This document shows positions 1 to 7,630 of a DNA stretch of 9,230 bases, one piece after another. Below the pieces are notes generated by a model that searched no databases, was not told the origin of the DNA, and worked only from the letters and a program-made list of their open reading frames with translations. The stretch covers positions 1-9,230 of the forward strand of contig DASURA010000032.1 in the NCBI GenBank assembly GCA_036280295.1, read 5' to 3'. The first letter of the stretch is position 1. Each line of letters opens with the position of its first letter. Position numbers and translations under genes: made by a program. The stretch comes from AWTP1-13 sp036280295. Its GTDB lineage: Bacteria; Pseudomonadota; Alphaproteobacteria; Rhizobiales; Hyphomicrobiaceae.

Positions 1-480
1 GTCTTCGCCATCGGCGTCTCCTCCGTACCGATGGTCGGCATGGCCGTGGGCGCCCGCAATCCGGAGCGTGCCCGCGACGTCGCCTGGACAGCGGCGAGCG
101 CATCGGTTGTCGCTCTCGGCGTCATCGGCGCCGTCGTGACGCTGCGGCCCGACCTCTGGTCCAGCCTTTTTACGAGCGACCCGGCGGTGCGCGCCGCGGC
201 CAACCTCTACCTGCGCTCCACCGGCTGGGGCTTCGCCTTTCTCGGCTTGGGGCTGGCGCTCTATTTCGCCTCGCAGGGCGCGGGTAGGGTGCTGCTGCCG
301 GTGATCGCGGGGAGCGTGCGACTCTGGGTGGTGCTGGGGGGCGGCCTTTGGCTGGCGACGGCGACCAGCGCGCCTCTACAGGCGCTGTTTGTGGTCATCG
401 GCGCGGCCATGGCGGGCTACGGGCTCAGCATCGCCGCGGCGGTCTACCTGACGCCTTGGGGCGACAAGCGTCCGTCCTGA
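1..480 (+). CDS. MATE family efflux transporter, C-terminal part (5' end outside window)
   Basis: The frame is open from the first base and ends at TGA 478-480, giving 159 residues of a C-terminal half. MATE proteins are inner-membrane multidrug/cation antiporters of about 450 residues with 12 helices, so roughly two thirds of the gene lies upstream of the window. Visible family features are a GARNPERA stretch in a cytoplasmic loop near the start of this fragment, and a LYFASQGAGRVLLPV segment. The latter resembles the conserved helix with FxSQGxG in the C-terminal half of MATE proteins. About four hydrophobic helices follow one another to the end, with a short polar tail (GDKRPS). The first ATG in view (31) is internal and is not the start. 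Substrate cannot be inferred. No same-strand partner overlaps it, and a 180-bp gap separates it from yeiH, so the two are probably transcribed separately. Confidence 0.85.
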   Translation, partial: VFAIGVSSVPMVGMAVGARNPERARDVAWTAASASVVALGVIGAVVTLRPDLWSSLFTSDPAVRAAANLYLRSTGWGFAFLGLGLALYFASQGAGRVLLPVIAGSVRLWVVLGGGLWLATATSAPLQALFVVIGAAMAGYGLSIAAAVYLTPWGDKRPS

Positions 481-540
481 AGCGGTGCCGCGCAACCGAG
501 CGCTGGTCGCTGGCCTGCAGCGTTCTCCGAGCCGATGCTA

Positions 541-660
541 CAAATTTGCGCAATGGAAGAACGTTCGTTCTGTATTTTCGAATAATTCAATATAAATTAT
601 GCGTTGGATCGACTGATCGTGGGACTGCGATGACAACCGGAGCCTCAAGGAGCTTCGGCA
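541..660 (+). promoter_or_regulatory. AT-rich promoter/operator region of the yeiH operon, with ribosome binding site
   Basis: Bases 541-600 are sharply AT-rich against the GC-rich surroundings. They contain three small perfect palindromes, TTGCGCAA (546-553), GAACGTTC (559-566) and TTCGAA (577-582). GAATAATTC (580-588) is an inverted repeat around one central base. A -10-like TATAAA lies at 591-596. The hexamer 17 bases upstream of it (TTCTGT, 568-573) is a poor -35, which fits an activator-dependent promoter. A clear Shine-Dalgarno sequence, AAGGAG (647-652), sits 8 bases before the yeiH ATG. LysR proteins usually bind dyads near the genes they control, so the YeiE-like regulator of this operon is the obvious candidate. 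That link is inference. The rest of the gap (481-540) shows only a weak CGCTG/CAGCG hairpin (508-522) without a T-run. Confidence 0.5.
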
Positions 661-1740
661 ATGACATCGCAGTCTGGATTGCAGGTTGGCGGCCCGGTAC
701 GGACGCAGAGGCATGGCACCAGGGATAGCAGAACCTCCAGGTGGATCCGGGGGCAGCACGGCGCCGCCCTGCTGCCGGGCCTGCTCCTGGTCGCCGCCAT
801 CGTGGGAGCGGCGTACGCGCTGCGCCAGGTTCCCGGCCTGGGGCTGCTGAGCCCCATGATCATCGCGATCGTCCTCGGCATCGGTGTGCGCAATGTGATT
901 GGCCTGCCCGCCGCGGCCAAGACCGGCGTCACCTTTTCCATGCGCCGGCTGCTGCGCCTCGGCATCATCCTGCTGGGTCTGCAGCTCACCGCGGCGCATT
1001 TCTTGACAGTCGGCGCGGCCGGCATGGCAATTATCGTTGTTGCGCTCGTCGCCACCTTCGCCGCCACGCTCTGGGTCGGACGCCTGATCGGCGTGGACGC
1101 CAGGCTGGCCCAGCTGATCGCCGCCGGAACCTCGATCTGCGGCGCGTCGGCCGTGATCGCCGCCAACTCCGTAACCGAGGCACCCGAGGAGGATGTGGCC
1201 TATGCCGTGGCGTGCGTCACCCTGTTCGGCTCGATCGCCATGCTGGTCTATCCGCTGCTGCCGGGCGTCCTGGAGCTGGCGCCGCACAGCTATGGCCTGT
1301 GGGCCGGCGCCTCGATCCATGAGATCGCGCAGGTCGTCGCCGCAACCTTCCAGGGCGGCACGCAGGCCGGCGAGTACGGCACCATCGCCAAGCTCTCCCG
1401 GGTGATGATGCTGGCCCCGACCGTGCTCGCGCTGGGCTATCTGGCGGCGTGCCGGGCCGGCGGCGAAGGCTCGGGCAAGGCGAAGGCACCGGTGCCGTGG
1501 TTCGTCCTCGGTTTCGTGGCGATGGTCGGCGTCAACAGCATCGTGAGCATACCCTCGGAGGCCACCGCCGCGTTCGGTATAATTGCTGTCGTGCTGCTGT
1601 CGCTGGGTCTGGCGGCGATGGGGCTTGAAACGGATATCGGCAAGCTGCGCGCCAAGGGCGCCAGGCCACTGCTGCTCGGGCTTGTGGCCTCGCTGTTCAT
1701 CTCCGGCCTCAGCCTGACGCTGGTGAAACTGACCACCTGA
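661..1740 (+). CDS. yeiH: YeiH family putative sulfate/sulfite exporter (UPF0324)
   Basis: This is a 359-residue integral membrane protein, close to the usual length of the YeiH family. It matches that family by eye: RLGIILLGLQLT (99-110), GTSICGASAVIA (156-167), ASIHEIAQVVAA (217-228), KLSRVMMLAP (244-253) and GARPLLLGL (333-341) fall in the order found in E. coli YeiH. About ten hydrophobic segments follow a polar N-terminal tail of some 35 residues. The family is annotated as putative sulfate exporters, and in enterobacteria the neighbouring LysR regulator YeiE is linked to sulfite stress, so export of sulfite or sulfate is the likely role, though the biochemistry is thin. The ATG at 661 is preceded by AAGGAG at 8 bases, which fixes the start. 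The TGA is 2 bases before the next gene, a LysR regulator, implying co-transcription and translational coupling. Confidence 0.9.
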   Translation: MTSQSGLQVGGPVRTQRHGTRDSRTSRWIRGQHGAALLPGLLLVAAIVGAAYALRQVPGLGLLSPMIIAIVLGIGVRNVIGLPAAAKTGVTFSMRRLLRLGIILLGLQLTAAHFLTVGAAGMAIIVVALVATFAATLWVGRLIGVDARLAQLIAAGTSICGASAVIAANSVTEAPEEDVAYAVACVTLFGSIAMLVYPLLPGVLELAPHSYGLWAGASIHEIAQVVAATFQGGTQAGEYGTIAKLSRVMMLAPTVLALGYLAACRAGGEGSGKAKAPVPWFVLGFVAMVGVNSIVSIPSEATAAFGIIAVVLLSLGLAAMGLETDIGKLRAKGARPLLLGLVASLFISGLSLTLVKLTT

Positions 1741-1742
1741 GC

Positions 1743-2648
1743 ATGACGCTGGAGCAGCTCCGCATCTTTGTCGCCGTCGCCGAGCGCGAGCACGTCACAC
1801 AGGGCGCCCGCGACCTCAACATGACGCAATCGGCCACCAGCGCCGCCATCACCGCCCTGGAACGGCGCTACGCCACGCAGCTGTTCGACCGTATCGGCCG
1901 GCGCATCGTGCTCACCGAGGCCGGCCGCCTGTTCCTCGTCGAGGCGCGGGCCGTGCTGGCGCGGGCGGCGGCGGCCGAGAAGGTGCTGACCGACCTGGCG
2001 GGACTTGAGCGGGGATCGCTCGCTGTGGCCGCCAGCCAGACCATCGCCAGCTACTGGCTGCCGCAGATCATCGAGCGCTACCGCACGCGCTATCCGGGCA
2101 TCGCCATCACGCAGACCATCGGCAACACCGAGTACGTGGCCGGGCGCGTGCACGATGGAGCGGCAGACCTGGGCTTTGCCGAGGGCGCCATCGACGATCC
2201 GGCGCTGAGCGTGAAGCCGGTCGCCGAGGACGAGTTGGTGCTGGTGGTGCCAAGGAAGCACCGATGGGCCAAGTGCCCGCCGCGCACAGCCAGGGAGATC
2301 AGGGCCGGGCCGTGGGTGCTGCGCGAGCCCGGATCCGGCACCCGCGCCATGTTCGAGGCGGCATTACCCCGGCTCGGCCTGGCACCGGGTGATCTGCAGA
2401 TTGCGCTCGAAGTGCCGTCGAACGAGGCGGTGCGCGCCGCGGTCGAGGCCGGCAGCGGCGTGACGGCGATCTCGCGCCTGGTCGTCGCCAGCGCCATTGC
2501 CGCCGGCACGCTCGTGCCCGTCAAGCTCGCCCTGCCGCGGCGCCACTTCTTCGTCCTGCGGCATCGCGAGCGCTACACAACCAAGGCGGCGCAGGCTCTG
2601 CTGGACTTGGTATCCGGCCAGGCGCCTGGCCACGCATCCGGGGTGTAA
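1743..2648 (+). CDS. LysR family transcriptional regulator, YeiE-like
   Basis: The 301 residues have standard LysR architecture. The N-terminal winged helix-turn-helix lies at about 1-60 (TQGARDLNMTQSATSAAITALE at 19-40 without its middle being unusual, then LFDRIGRRIVLTEAG at 47-61). A periplasmic-binding-protein-like effector domain runs from about 90 to 290. The effector domain carries AASQTIASYWLP (96-107), GNTEYV (127-132), DLGFAEGAI (142-150) and LREPGSGTR (193-201), which correspond to the YeiE/CysB-like group of LysR proteins. In E. coli yeiE and yeiH are neighbours but divergent; here the regulator is downstream in the same direction, so it would be expressed together with its target. 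The effector may be sulfite or another small anion by analogy with YeiE. There is no good Shine-Dalgarno, and translation probably depends on coupling to the yeiH stop 2 bases upstream. A CbbR-like role is less likely as no Calvin-cycle genes are present. Confidence 0.88.
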   Translation: MTLEQLRIFVAVAEREHVTQGARDLNMTQSATSAAITALERRYATQLFDRIGRRIVLTEAGRLFLVEARAVLARAAAAEKVLTDLAGLERGSLAVAASQTIASYWLPQIIERYRTRYPGIAITQTIGNTEYVAGRVHDGAADLGFAEGAIDDPALSVKPVAEDELVLVVPRKHRWAKCPPRTAREIRAGPWVLREPGSGTRAMFEAALPRLGLAPGDLQIALEVPSNEAVRAAVEAGSGVTAISRLVVASAIAAGTLVPVKLALPRRHFFVLRHRERYTTKAAQALLDLVSGQAPGHASGV

Positions 2649-2655
2649 GCCGATC

Positions 2656-3573
2656 ATGACTGCGATGGTGCTGCTGGCGCTGCTGCCGGTTACGCTGCTG
2701 ATCGGCCTCGGGTACCTCCTCAACCGCGCAGCCTTCCTGTCCGAAGGCTTCTGGTCCGAGGCTGAGCGCCTCTGTTATTACATCCTGCTGCCGGCGCTGT
2801 TCCTGTACGGGCTGGCGACGGCCGACATGGCCGCTTTGCCGGTGCGGGGCCTCGCGTCGGTGCTGGTGGGCTCCATCGTTGCGGTGGCGGCATTGGTGGT
2901 GGCGGCGCGGCCGTTATTCCGGATGGACGGCGCCGAGTTTACCTCGGTCTTCCAGGGCAGCATCCGCTTCAACAACTACATCGGCGTCACCCTGGCAGCC
3001 GGTATGTTCGGCGCCGAGGGCATCGCGCTTGCGGCCGTCTGCAACGCGGCGATCGTGCCGACCGTCAATCTTCTGTGCGTGCTCGTCTTCGCCCGCTACG
3101 GCAGCGTGCGCTTGAGTGCCGGCGCGGCCGTCAAGCAGCTCGCCGTCAACCCGCTGCTCGTCTCCTGCCTCGCCGGCATCGCCGTGCAGGCGCTCGGGCT
3201 CGGCCTGCCGCCCGGCATCGGCACCGCACTGAAGGCGCTTGGCGCGGCATCGATGCCGCTCGGCCTGCTGTGCGTCGGCGCCGCTTTGCAATTCGGTGCG
3301 GCGCGGCAGTGGCTGGCACCTGTCGTCACCTCGTCGACCGCCAAGTTCCTGGTCATGCCCGTCGTCACCTTCCTGGTCGGCCGGGTCCTCGGACTCAGCG
3401 CCCAGACCATGCTGGTGGCGCTCATGTTCCAGGCCCTGCCCACCGCCTCCTCCTCCTACATCATGGCCCGCCAGCTCGGCGGCAACGCCCCCCTGATGGC
3501 CGGCATTACCGCGACGCAGACCGTGCTGGCGGTCGTGGCGATTCCGCTGGTGCTGTTGATGTTGGTGAGGTGA
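2656..3573 (+). CDS. AEC family transporter (auxin efflux carrier/malonate permease type)
   Basis: The 305-residue membrane protein has about ten hydrophobic helices in two halves separated by a short loop near residues 150-160. Family marks are VFQGSIRFNNYIG (98-110), NPLLVSCLAGI (165-175), ASMPLGLLCVGAAL (198-211), KFLVMPVVTFLVG (230-242) and LPTASSSYIMARQLGG (261-276). The last is the highly recognisable PTA-S-Y-A-LGG signature of Mem_trans proteins. Bacterial members move organic acids such as malonate or are uncharacterised. The open frame extends upstream to 2497, but that stretch lies wholly inside the LysR gene and reads as a shadow. The ATG at 2656, directly before a hydrophobic helix and 7 bases after the LysR stop, is the sensible start (ATG 2665 is an alternative). 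It is the third gene of the yeiH-LysR-AEC cluster, and its substrate may be linked to sulfur or carboxylate export. The family is certain and the substrate unknown. Confidence 0.88.
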   Translation: MTAMVLLALLPVTLLIGLGYLLNRAAFLSEGFWSEAERLCYYILLPALFLYGLATADMAALPVRGLASVLVGSIVAVAALVVAARPLFRMDGAEFTSVFQGSIRFNNYIGVTLAAGMFGAEGIALAAVCNAAIVPTVNLLCVLVFARYGSVRLSAGAAVKQLAVNPLLVSCLAGIAVQALGLGLPPGIGTALKALGAASMPLGLLCVGAALQFGAARQWLAPVVTSSTAKFLVMPVVTFLVGRVLGLSAQTMLVALMFQALPTASSSYIMARQLGGNAPLMAGITATQTVLAVVAIPLVLLMLVR

Positions 3574-3591
3574 GCAGGGGGGCGCAGCGGC

Positions 3592-3659
3592 GGCGGGTTA
3601 GCGCGCAGCGCGCAATCCGCCATAGGCGCAAGCGGCGGATTACGCTTCTCCAATCTGCC
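3592..3659. repeat. REP-like double palindrome between convergent genes (possible two-way terminator)
   Basis: Two hairpins stand side by side. Hairpin 1 (3592-3621) starts GGCGGGTT, ends AATCCGCC, and has a GCGCGC-A-GCGCGC core. Hairpin 2 (3634-3659) starts GGCGGATT and ends AATCTGCC. The inner arms AATCCGCC (3614-3621) and GGCGGATT (3634-3641) are also perfect complements. Extended to 3610-3621 against 3634-3645, they give 11 of 12 pairs. The GGCGGATTACGC...AATCCGCC style is familiar from dispersed extragenic palindromes in proteobacteria (recalled, not searched). It fills the gap between the AEC stop (3573) and the oxyR stop (3667), where it could end transcripts from both sides, although there is no T-run. 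Confidence 0.7.
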
Positions 3660-3666
3660 CTAAGCG

Positions 3667-4593
3667 CTAGCCTTGATCATCTCGACGAAACGAACGCCCC
3701 CGCGCCACCGCCGCCGACCGTCCCACAAGCTCGGCGACTTGCATCAGTTGCCCCGCGAGCGGACTGGTCTTGCGCCAGATCATGCCGATCGTTCGCTCCG
3801 GCTCCGGCGCCTGGAAGCGGGCGACCGAAACTGCGGCCGAGCGCGTCTCGACCGCGACAGCCATCTCCGGGATCAGCGTCACGCCCATGCCGGCGCCCAC
3901 CATCTGCACCAGGGTCGAGAGCGAGCTGGCGTCCAGCATCTCGCGCGGCTGCGCCGATTCCATCTTGCAGAACGCCAGCGCCTGATCGCGGAAGCAGTGC
4001 CCCTCCTCCAGCAGCAGCAGTCGCATCTCACGCAGCGCCTCGGCCCTGGGTACCGGCGCCGCGGCCTCGGCACCGGCGCGGACCAGCAGGAACTTCTCGC
4101 TGAACAGCGCGATCTCGCTCAGCGACGGCTCCGACACCGGCAACGCCACGATGGCAGCATCGAGCCGGCCCTCCTCCAGCTCCTCGATCAGCTTGGACGT
4201 CAGCGCCTCGCGCACGTGAACGTCGAGCTCGGGGTGGTGGCGCGTCAGCTCGCCGATCACCGCCGGCAGCAGGTAGGGCGCGACCGTGGGAATCATGCCC
4301 AGCCGCAGCCGGCCGATGAACCCGTCGCACGAGGCCCGCGCGAAGTCTTCCAGCTCATCCACAGATCGCAGAATCTCGCGGACCCGCAGCGCCGTCTCCT
4401 CGCCGAATCGTGTCAGGCGCACCTGTCGGACTCCCCGCTCGATCAGGATGGCCCCGAGCGCCTCCTCCAGCTGCTTGATCTGCATGGACAATGCCGGCTG
4501 GGAAATGGCACAGGCCGCTGCCGCCCGGCCAAAGTGACTGTGGCGCGCCAAGGCATCAAAATAGCGCAGTTGCCGGAGCGTCATTTGCATCAT
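3667..4593 (-). CDS. oxyR: OxyR, peroxide-sensing LysR family regulator
   Basis: The gene encodes about 308 residues with an N-terminal winged helix (MTLRQLRYFDALARHSHFGR, then ISQPALSMQIKQLEEALG) and a LysR effector domain. GMIPTVAPYLLP, near residue 100, matches the OxyR hinge region. The decisive motif is LLEEGHCFRDQALAFC. Its two cysteines are 9 residues apart, exactly like Cys199 and Cys208 of E. coli OxyR, which form the peroxide-induced disulfide. SSLSTLVQMVGAGMGVTLIP follows, as in OxyR. It is transcribed away from katG, the classic OxyR target. The start is ambiguous: TTG 4596, ATG 4593, ATG 4590 and ATG 4584 are all in frame. ATG 4584 (MTLRQL) aligns best with the E. coli N-terminus and would give 305 residues, the E. 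coli length. No clear Shine-Dalgarno is visible for any of them. The stop is TAG at 3667-3669. Confidence 0.93.
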   Translation of the reverse strand: MMQMTLRQLRYFDALARHSHFGRAAAACAISQPALSMQIKQLEEALGAILIERGVRQVRLTRFGEETALRVREILRSVDELEDFARASCDGFIGRLRLGMIPTVAPYLLPAVIGELTRHHPELDVHVREALTSKLIEELEEGRLDAAIVALPVSEPSLSEIALFSEKFLLVRAGAEAAAPVPRAEALREMRLLLLEEGHCFRDQALAFCKMESAQPREMLDASSLSTLVQMVGAGMGVTLIPEMAVAVETRSAAVSVARFQAPEPERTIGMIWRKTSPLAGQLMQVAELVGRSAAVARGRSFRRDDQG

Positions 4594-4599
4594 CAACAG

Positions 4600-4627
4600 A
4601 TCTTATCGGAGCAATCACTAAAGTCAA
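4600..4627 (-). promoter_or_regulatory. Candidate oxyR promoter
   Basis: Read on the minus strand, TTGACT (4627-4622) and TAAGAT (4605-4600) are separated by 16 bases, a fair sigma-70-type pair. The expected transcript start is at about 4592-4594, which falls on the TTG/ATG start codons. The message would then be leaderless, or have a leader of roughly 10 bases if ATG 4584 is used. The spacing and -35 quality are good; actual use is unproven. Confidence 0.4.
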
Positions 4628-4652
4628 TTTTACCTGATCGCAGCTGTAAGAT
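4600..4652. promoter_or_regulatory. Nested dyad in the oxyR-katG control region, probable OxyR operator
   Basis: Three pairs of arms share one centre at base 4626. They are ATCTTA (4600-4605) with TAAGAT (4647-4652), ATCA (4614-4617) with TGAT (4635-4638), and GC (4611-4612) with GC (4640-4641). OxyR tetramers protect long stretches between divergent promoters, and a symmetric site between oxyR and katG is where an operator would be expected. It does not fit the E. coli ATAG-N7-CTAT spacing. The right TAAGAT could also serve as the katG -10, but no good -35 stands 16-18 bases before it, as is common for activated promoters. Assignment to OxyR is inference. Confidence 0.45.
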
Positions 4653-4706
4653 AGGAGCTTGGAACCATTGCAATTTTCCTGGACCACAATGAGGTGAGGC
4701 GACCAA

Positions 4707-6884
<2,178 letters not shown>

Positions 6885-6903
6885 TCGATTTTGCACGACT
6901 CTC

Positions 6904-6939
6904 AGGGCGGCGCTCCCGGGCAGCTTGGGGCGCCGCTCT
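6904..6939 (+). terminator. Hairpin after katG, probable terminator
   Basis: The arms AGGGCGGCGC (6904-6913) and GCGCCGCTCT (6930-6939) pair at 9 of 10 positions. An inner CCC/GGG (6915-6917 with 6927-6929) extends the stem past a bulged T. It begins 20 bases after the katG stop. No T-run follows (TGTCGTAG), so it is either a weak intrinsic terminator or a 3'-end stabilising hairpin. Confidence 0.5.
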
Positions 6940-6963
6940 GTCGTAGCCTCCGCCAAGTCCTGA

Positions 6964-7074
6964 GGGACCGGACAATCGCTGCGGGGAGCGAGCGCATCGA
7001 TCTGGGCCGTTTCGGGCGAGAAAAACGTCGTCGCGAAAAAACTGCCGAAAAAGAAGCCCGCCCTCAAGGAGTAA
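6964..7074 (+). pseudogene. Lysine-rich open-frame fragment without a start codon, possible gene remnant
   Basis: Between a TGA (6961) and TAA (7072-7074) one frame stays open for 36 codons but contains no ATG, GTG or TTG. Its last 18 residues (from 7018) read EKNVVAKKLPKKKPALKE. This looks like the basic tail seen on nucleoid-associated or ribosome-associated proteins rather than random GC-rich translation. There is no recognisable domain upstream. It could be the end of a decayed gene left behind katG, or chance: A-rich runs easily give lysine. I do not recognise a parent gene. Confidence 0.2.
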
Positions 7075-7160
7075 CAATTGCGCGCACGCCCTGAAGTATT
7101 GTGAAAATGAATGTGGGTTTACGGCGAAATCGCGGCAGCCCTTGTAAATGCCGGCGTTGG

Positions 7161-7180
7161 AGCGGGCCCTTCGGCCGGCT
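7161..7180. other. Short strong hairpin in the katG-oxidase gap
   Basis: AGCGGGCC (7161-7168) and GGCCGGCT (7173-7180) pair at 7 of 8 positions around a CTTC loop. No T-run follows on the plus strand, so a terminator role is uncertain. Confidence 0.35.
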
Positions 7181-7246
7181 GAGCTATCAAGCTGCTGATT
7201 GCTCTCCGCGATCAAGCGCAATATGGGATGTTTTCTGTTTCATGAT

Positions 7247-7288
7247 AGAAACTGAGACACAGACACTGAGACGCAGAAACTGAGACGA
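7247..7288. repeat. Three tandem 14-bp direct repeats
   Basis: The copies are AGAAACTGAGACAC (7247-7260), AGACACTGAGACGC (7261-7274) and AGAAACTGAGACGA (7275-7288). The core ACTGAGAC is invariant; each pair of copies differs at two or three positions. GTTTC (7237-7241) just before copy 1 is the inverse of GAAAC within it. The array lies about 340 bp upstream of the multicopper oxidase start. It could be an iterated protein-binding site or simple replication slippage. Confidence 0.75.
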
Positions 7289-7425
7289 ATTGACGGGACG
7301 AGGGCGTGTACGTCGCAGCGCGCGAGATGCATGCTCCATGGCCGCAGGCCGACGATCAGCCCACGCGCACCGCAGACGCTGGCAAGCGCCGCCCCACGCG
7401 GTCCGGTGGGTAGCGATCGCGCCGC

Positions 7426-7497
7426 ATCGGGCTGAGGCATGAGCCCGATCAGGGTTTGACCTGATTGCCTAGCTGATCCGCGACGCAATGTTATCAG
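7426..7497. promoter_or_regulatory. Cluster of inverted repeats upstream of the multicopper oxidase
   Basis: ATCGGGCT (7426-7433) and AGCCCGAT (7442-7449) form a perfect 8-bp stem around an 8-base loop. It overlaps a second perfect inverted repeat, ATCAGG (7448-7453) with CCTGAT (7460-7465). CTGAT recurs at 7473-7477 and ATCAG at 7493-7497, giving four related half-sites in 50 bp. A weak promoter-like pair, TTGCCT (7465-7470) and TGTTAT (7489-7494), with an 18-base spacer lies within it, about 135 bp before the oxidase start. Operator function is inferred from position only. The rest of the 6885-7630 gap has only short, unconvincing reading frames. Confidence 0.35.
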
Positions 7498-7630
7498 CGT
7501 ACGCGGGTTAGCACGTTGGCGCCCTCGAAAATACCCGCCGCCGCCAGCGGAGGCGCTGACAGCAAGGGCAACTGGGCTTCGGAGGAAACACGGCTCCGCA
7601 AGTCCAGAACAACAGTCTCAGTGAGGTTCG

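Noticed and set aside
630..728. Possible 32-codon leader peptide overlapping the yeiH start
   Set aside because: It has an ATG with a weak GGGA ahead, but the composition is unremarkable and there is no attenuator-like codon run. The strong AAGGAG serves yeiH at 661.
538..1320. 260-codon minus-strand frame over yeiH
   Set aside because: It is rich in Gln, Asp, Arg and Gly, typical of reversed GC-rich membrane-protein codons. The plus-strand YeiH motifs are decisive.
3075..4103. 342-codon plus-strand frame spanning the AEC gene, the palindrome and the oxyR end
   Set aside because: It crosses two well-supported genes in the wrong frame or strand and is Arg/Ala/Pro-rich low complexity.
4651..4654. 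E. coli-type OxyR consensus (ATAG/CTAT spaced by 7) around this ATAG
   Set aside because: The required partner tetramers 7 bases to either side are absent, so the classic motif is not supported here.
6891..7094. 67-codon plus-strand frame after katG
   Set aside because: It runs through the katG hairpin and has no plausible ribosome site or family resemblance. Its charged end comes from the same A-rich stretch as the lysine-rich fragment.
7101..7283. 60-codon GTG-started frame reaching into the 14-bp repeats
   Set aside because: The translation is partly just the repeat read as codons. No Shine-Dalgarno lies at proper distance and no motif is seen.
7581..7585. Strong Shine-Dalgarno-like GGAGG
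   Set aside because: No ATG, GTG or TTG lies at a workable distance downstream, so it does not appear to start a gene.
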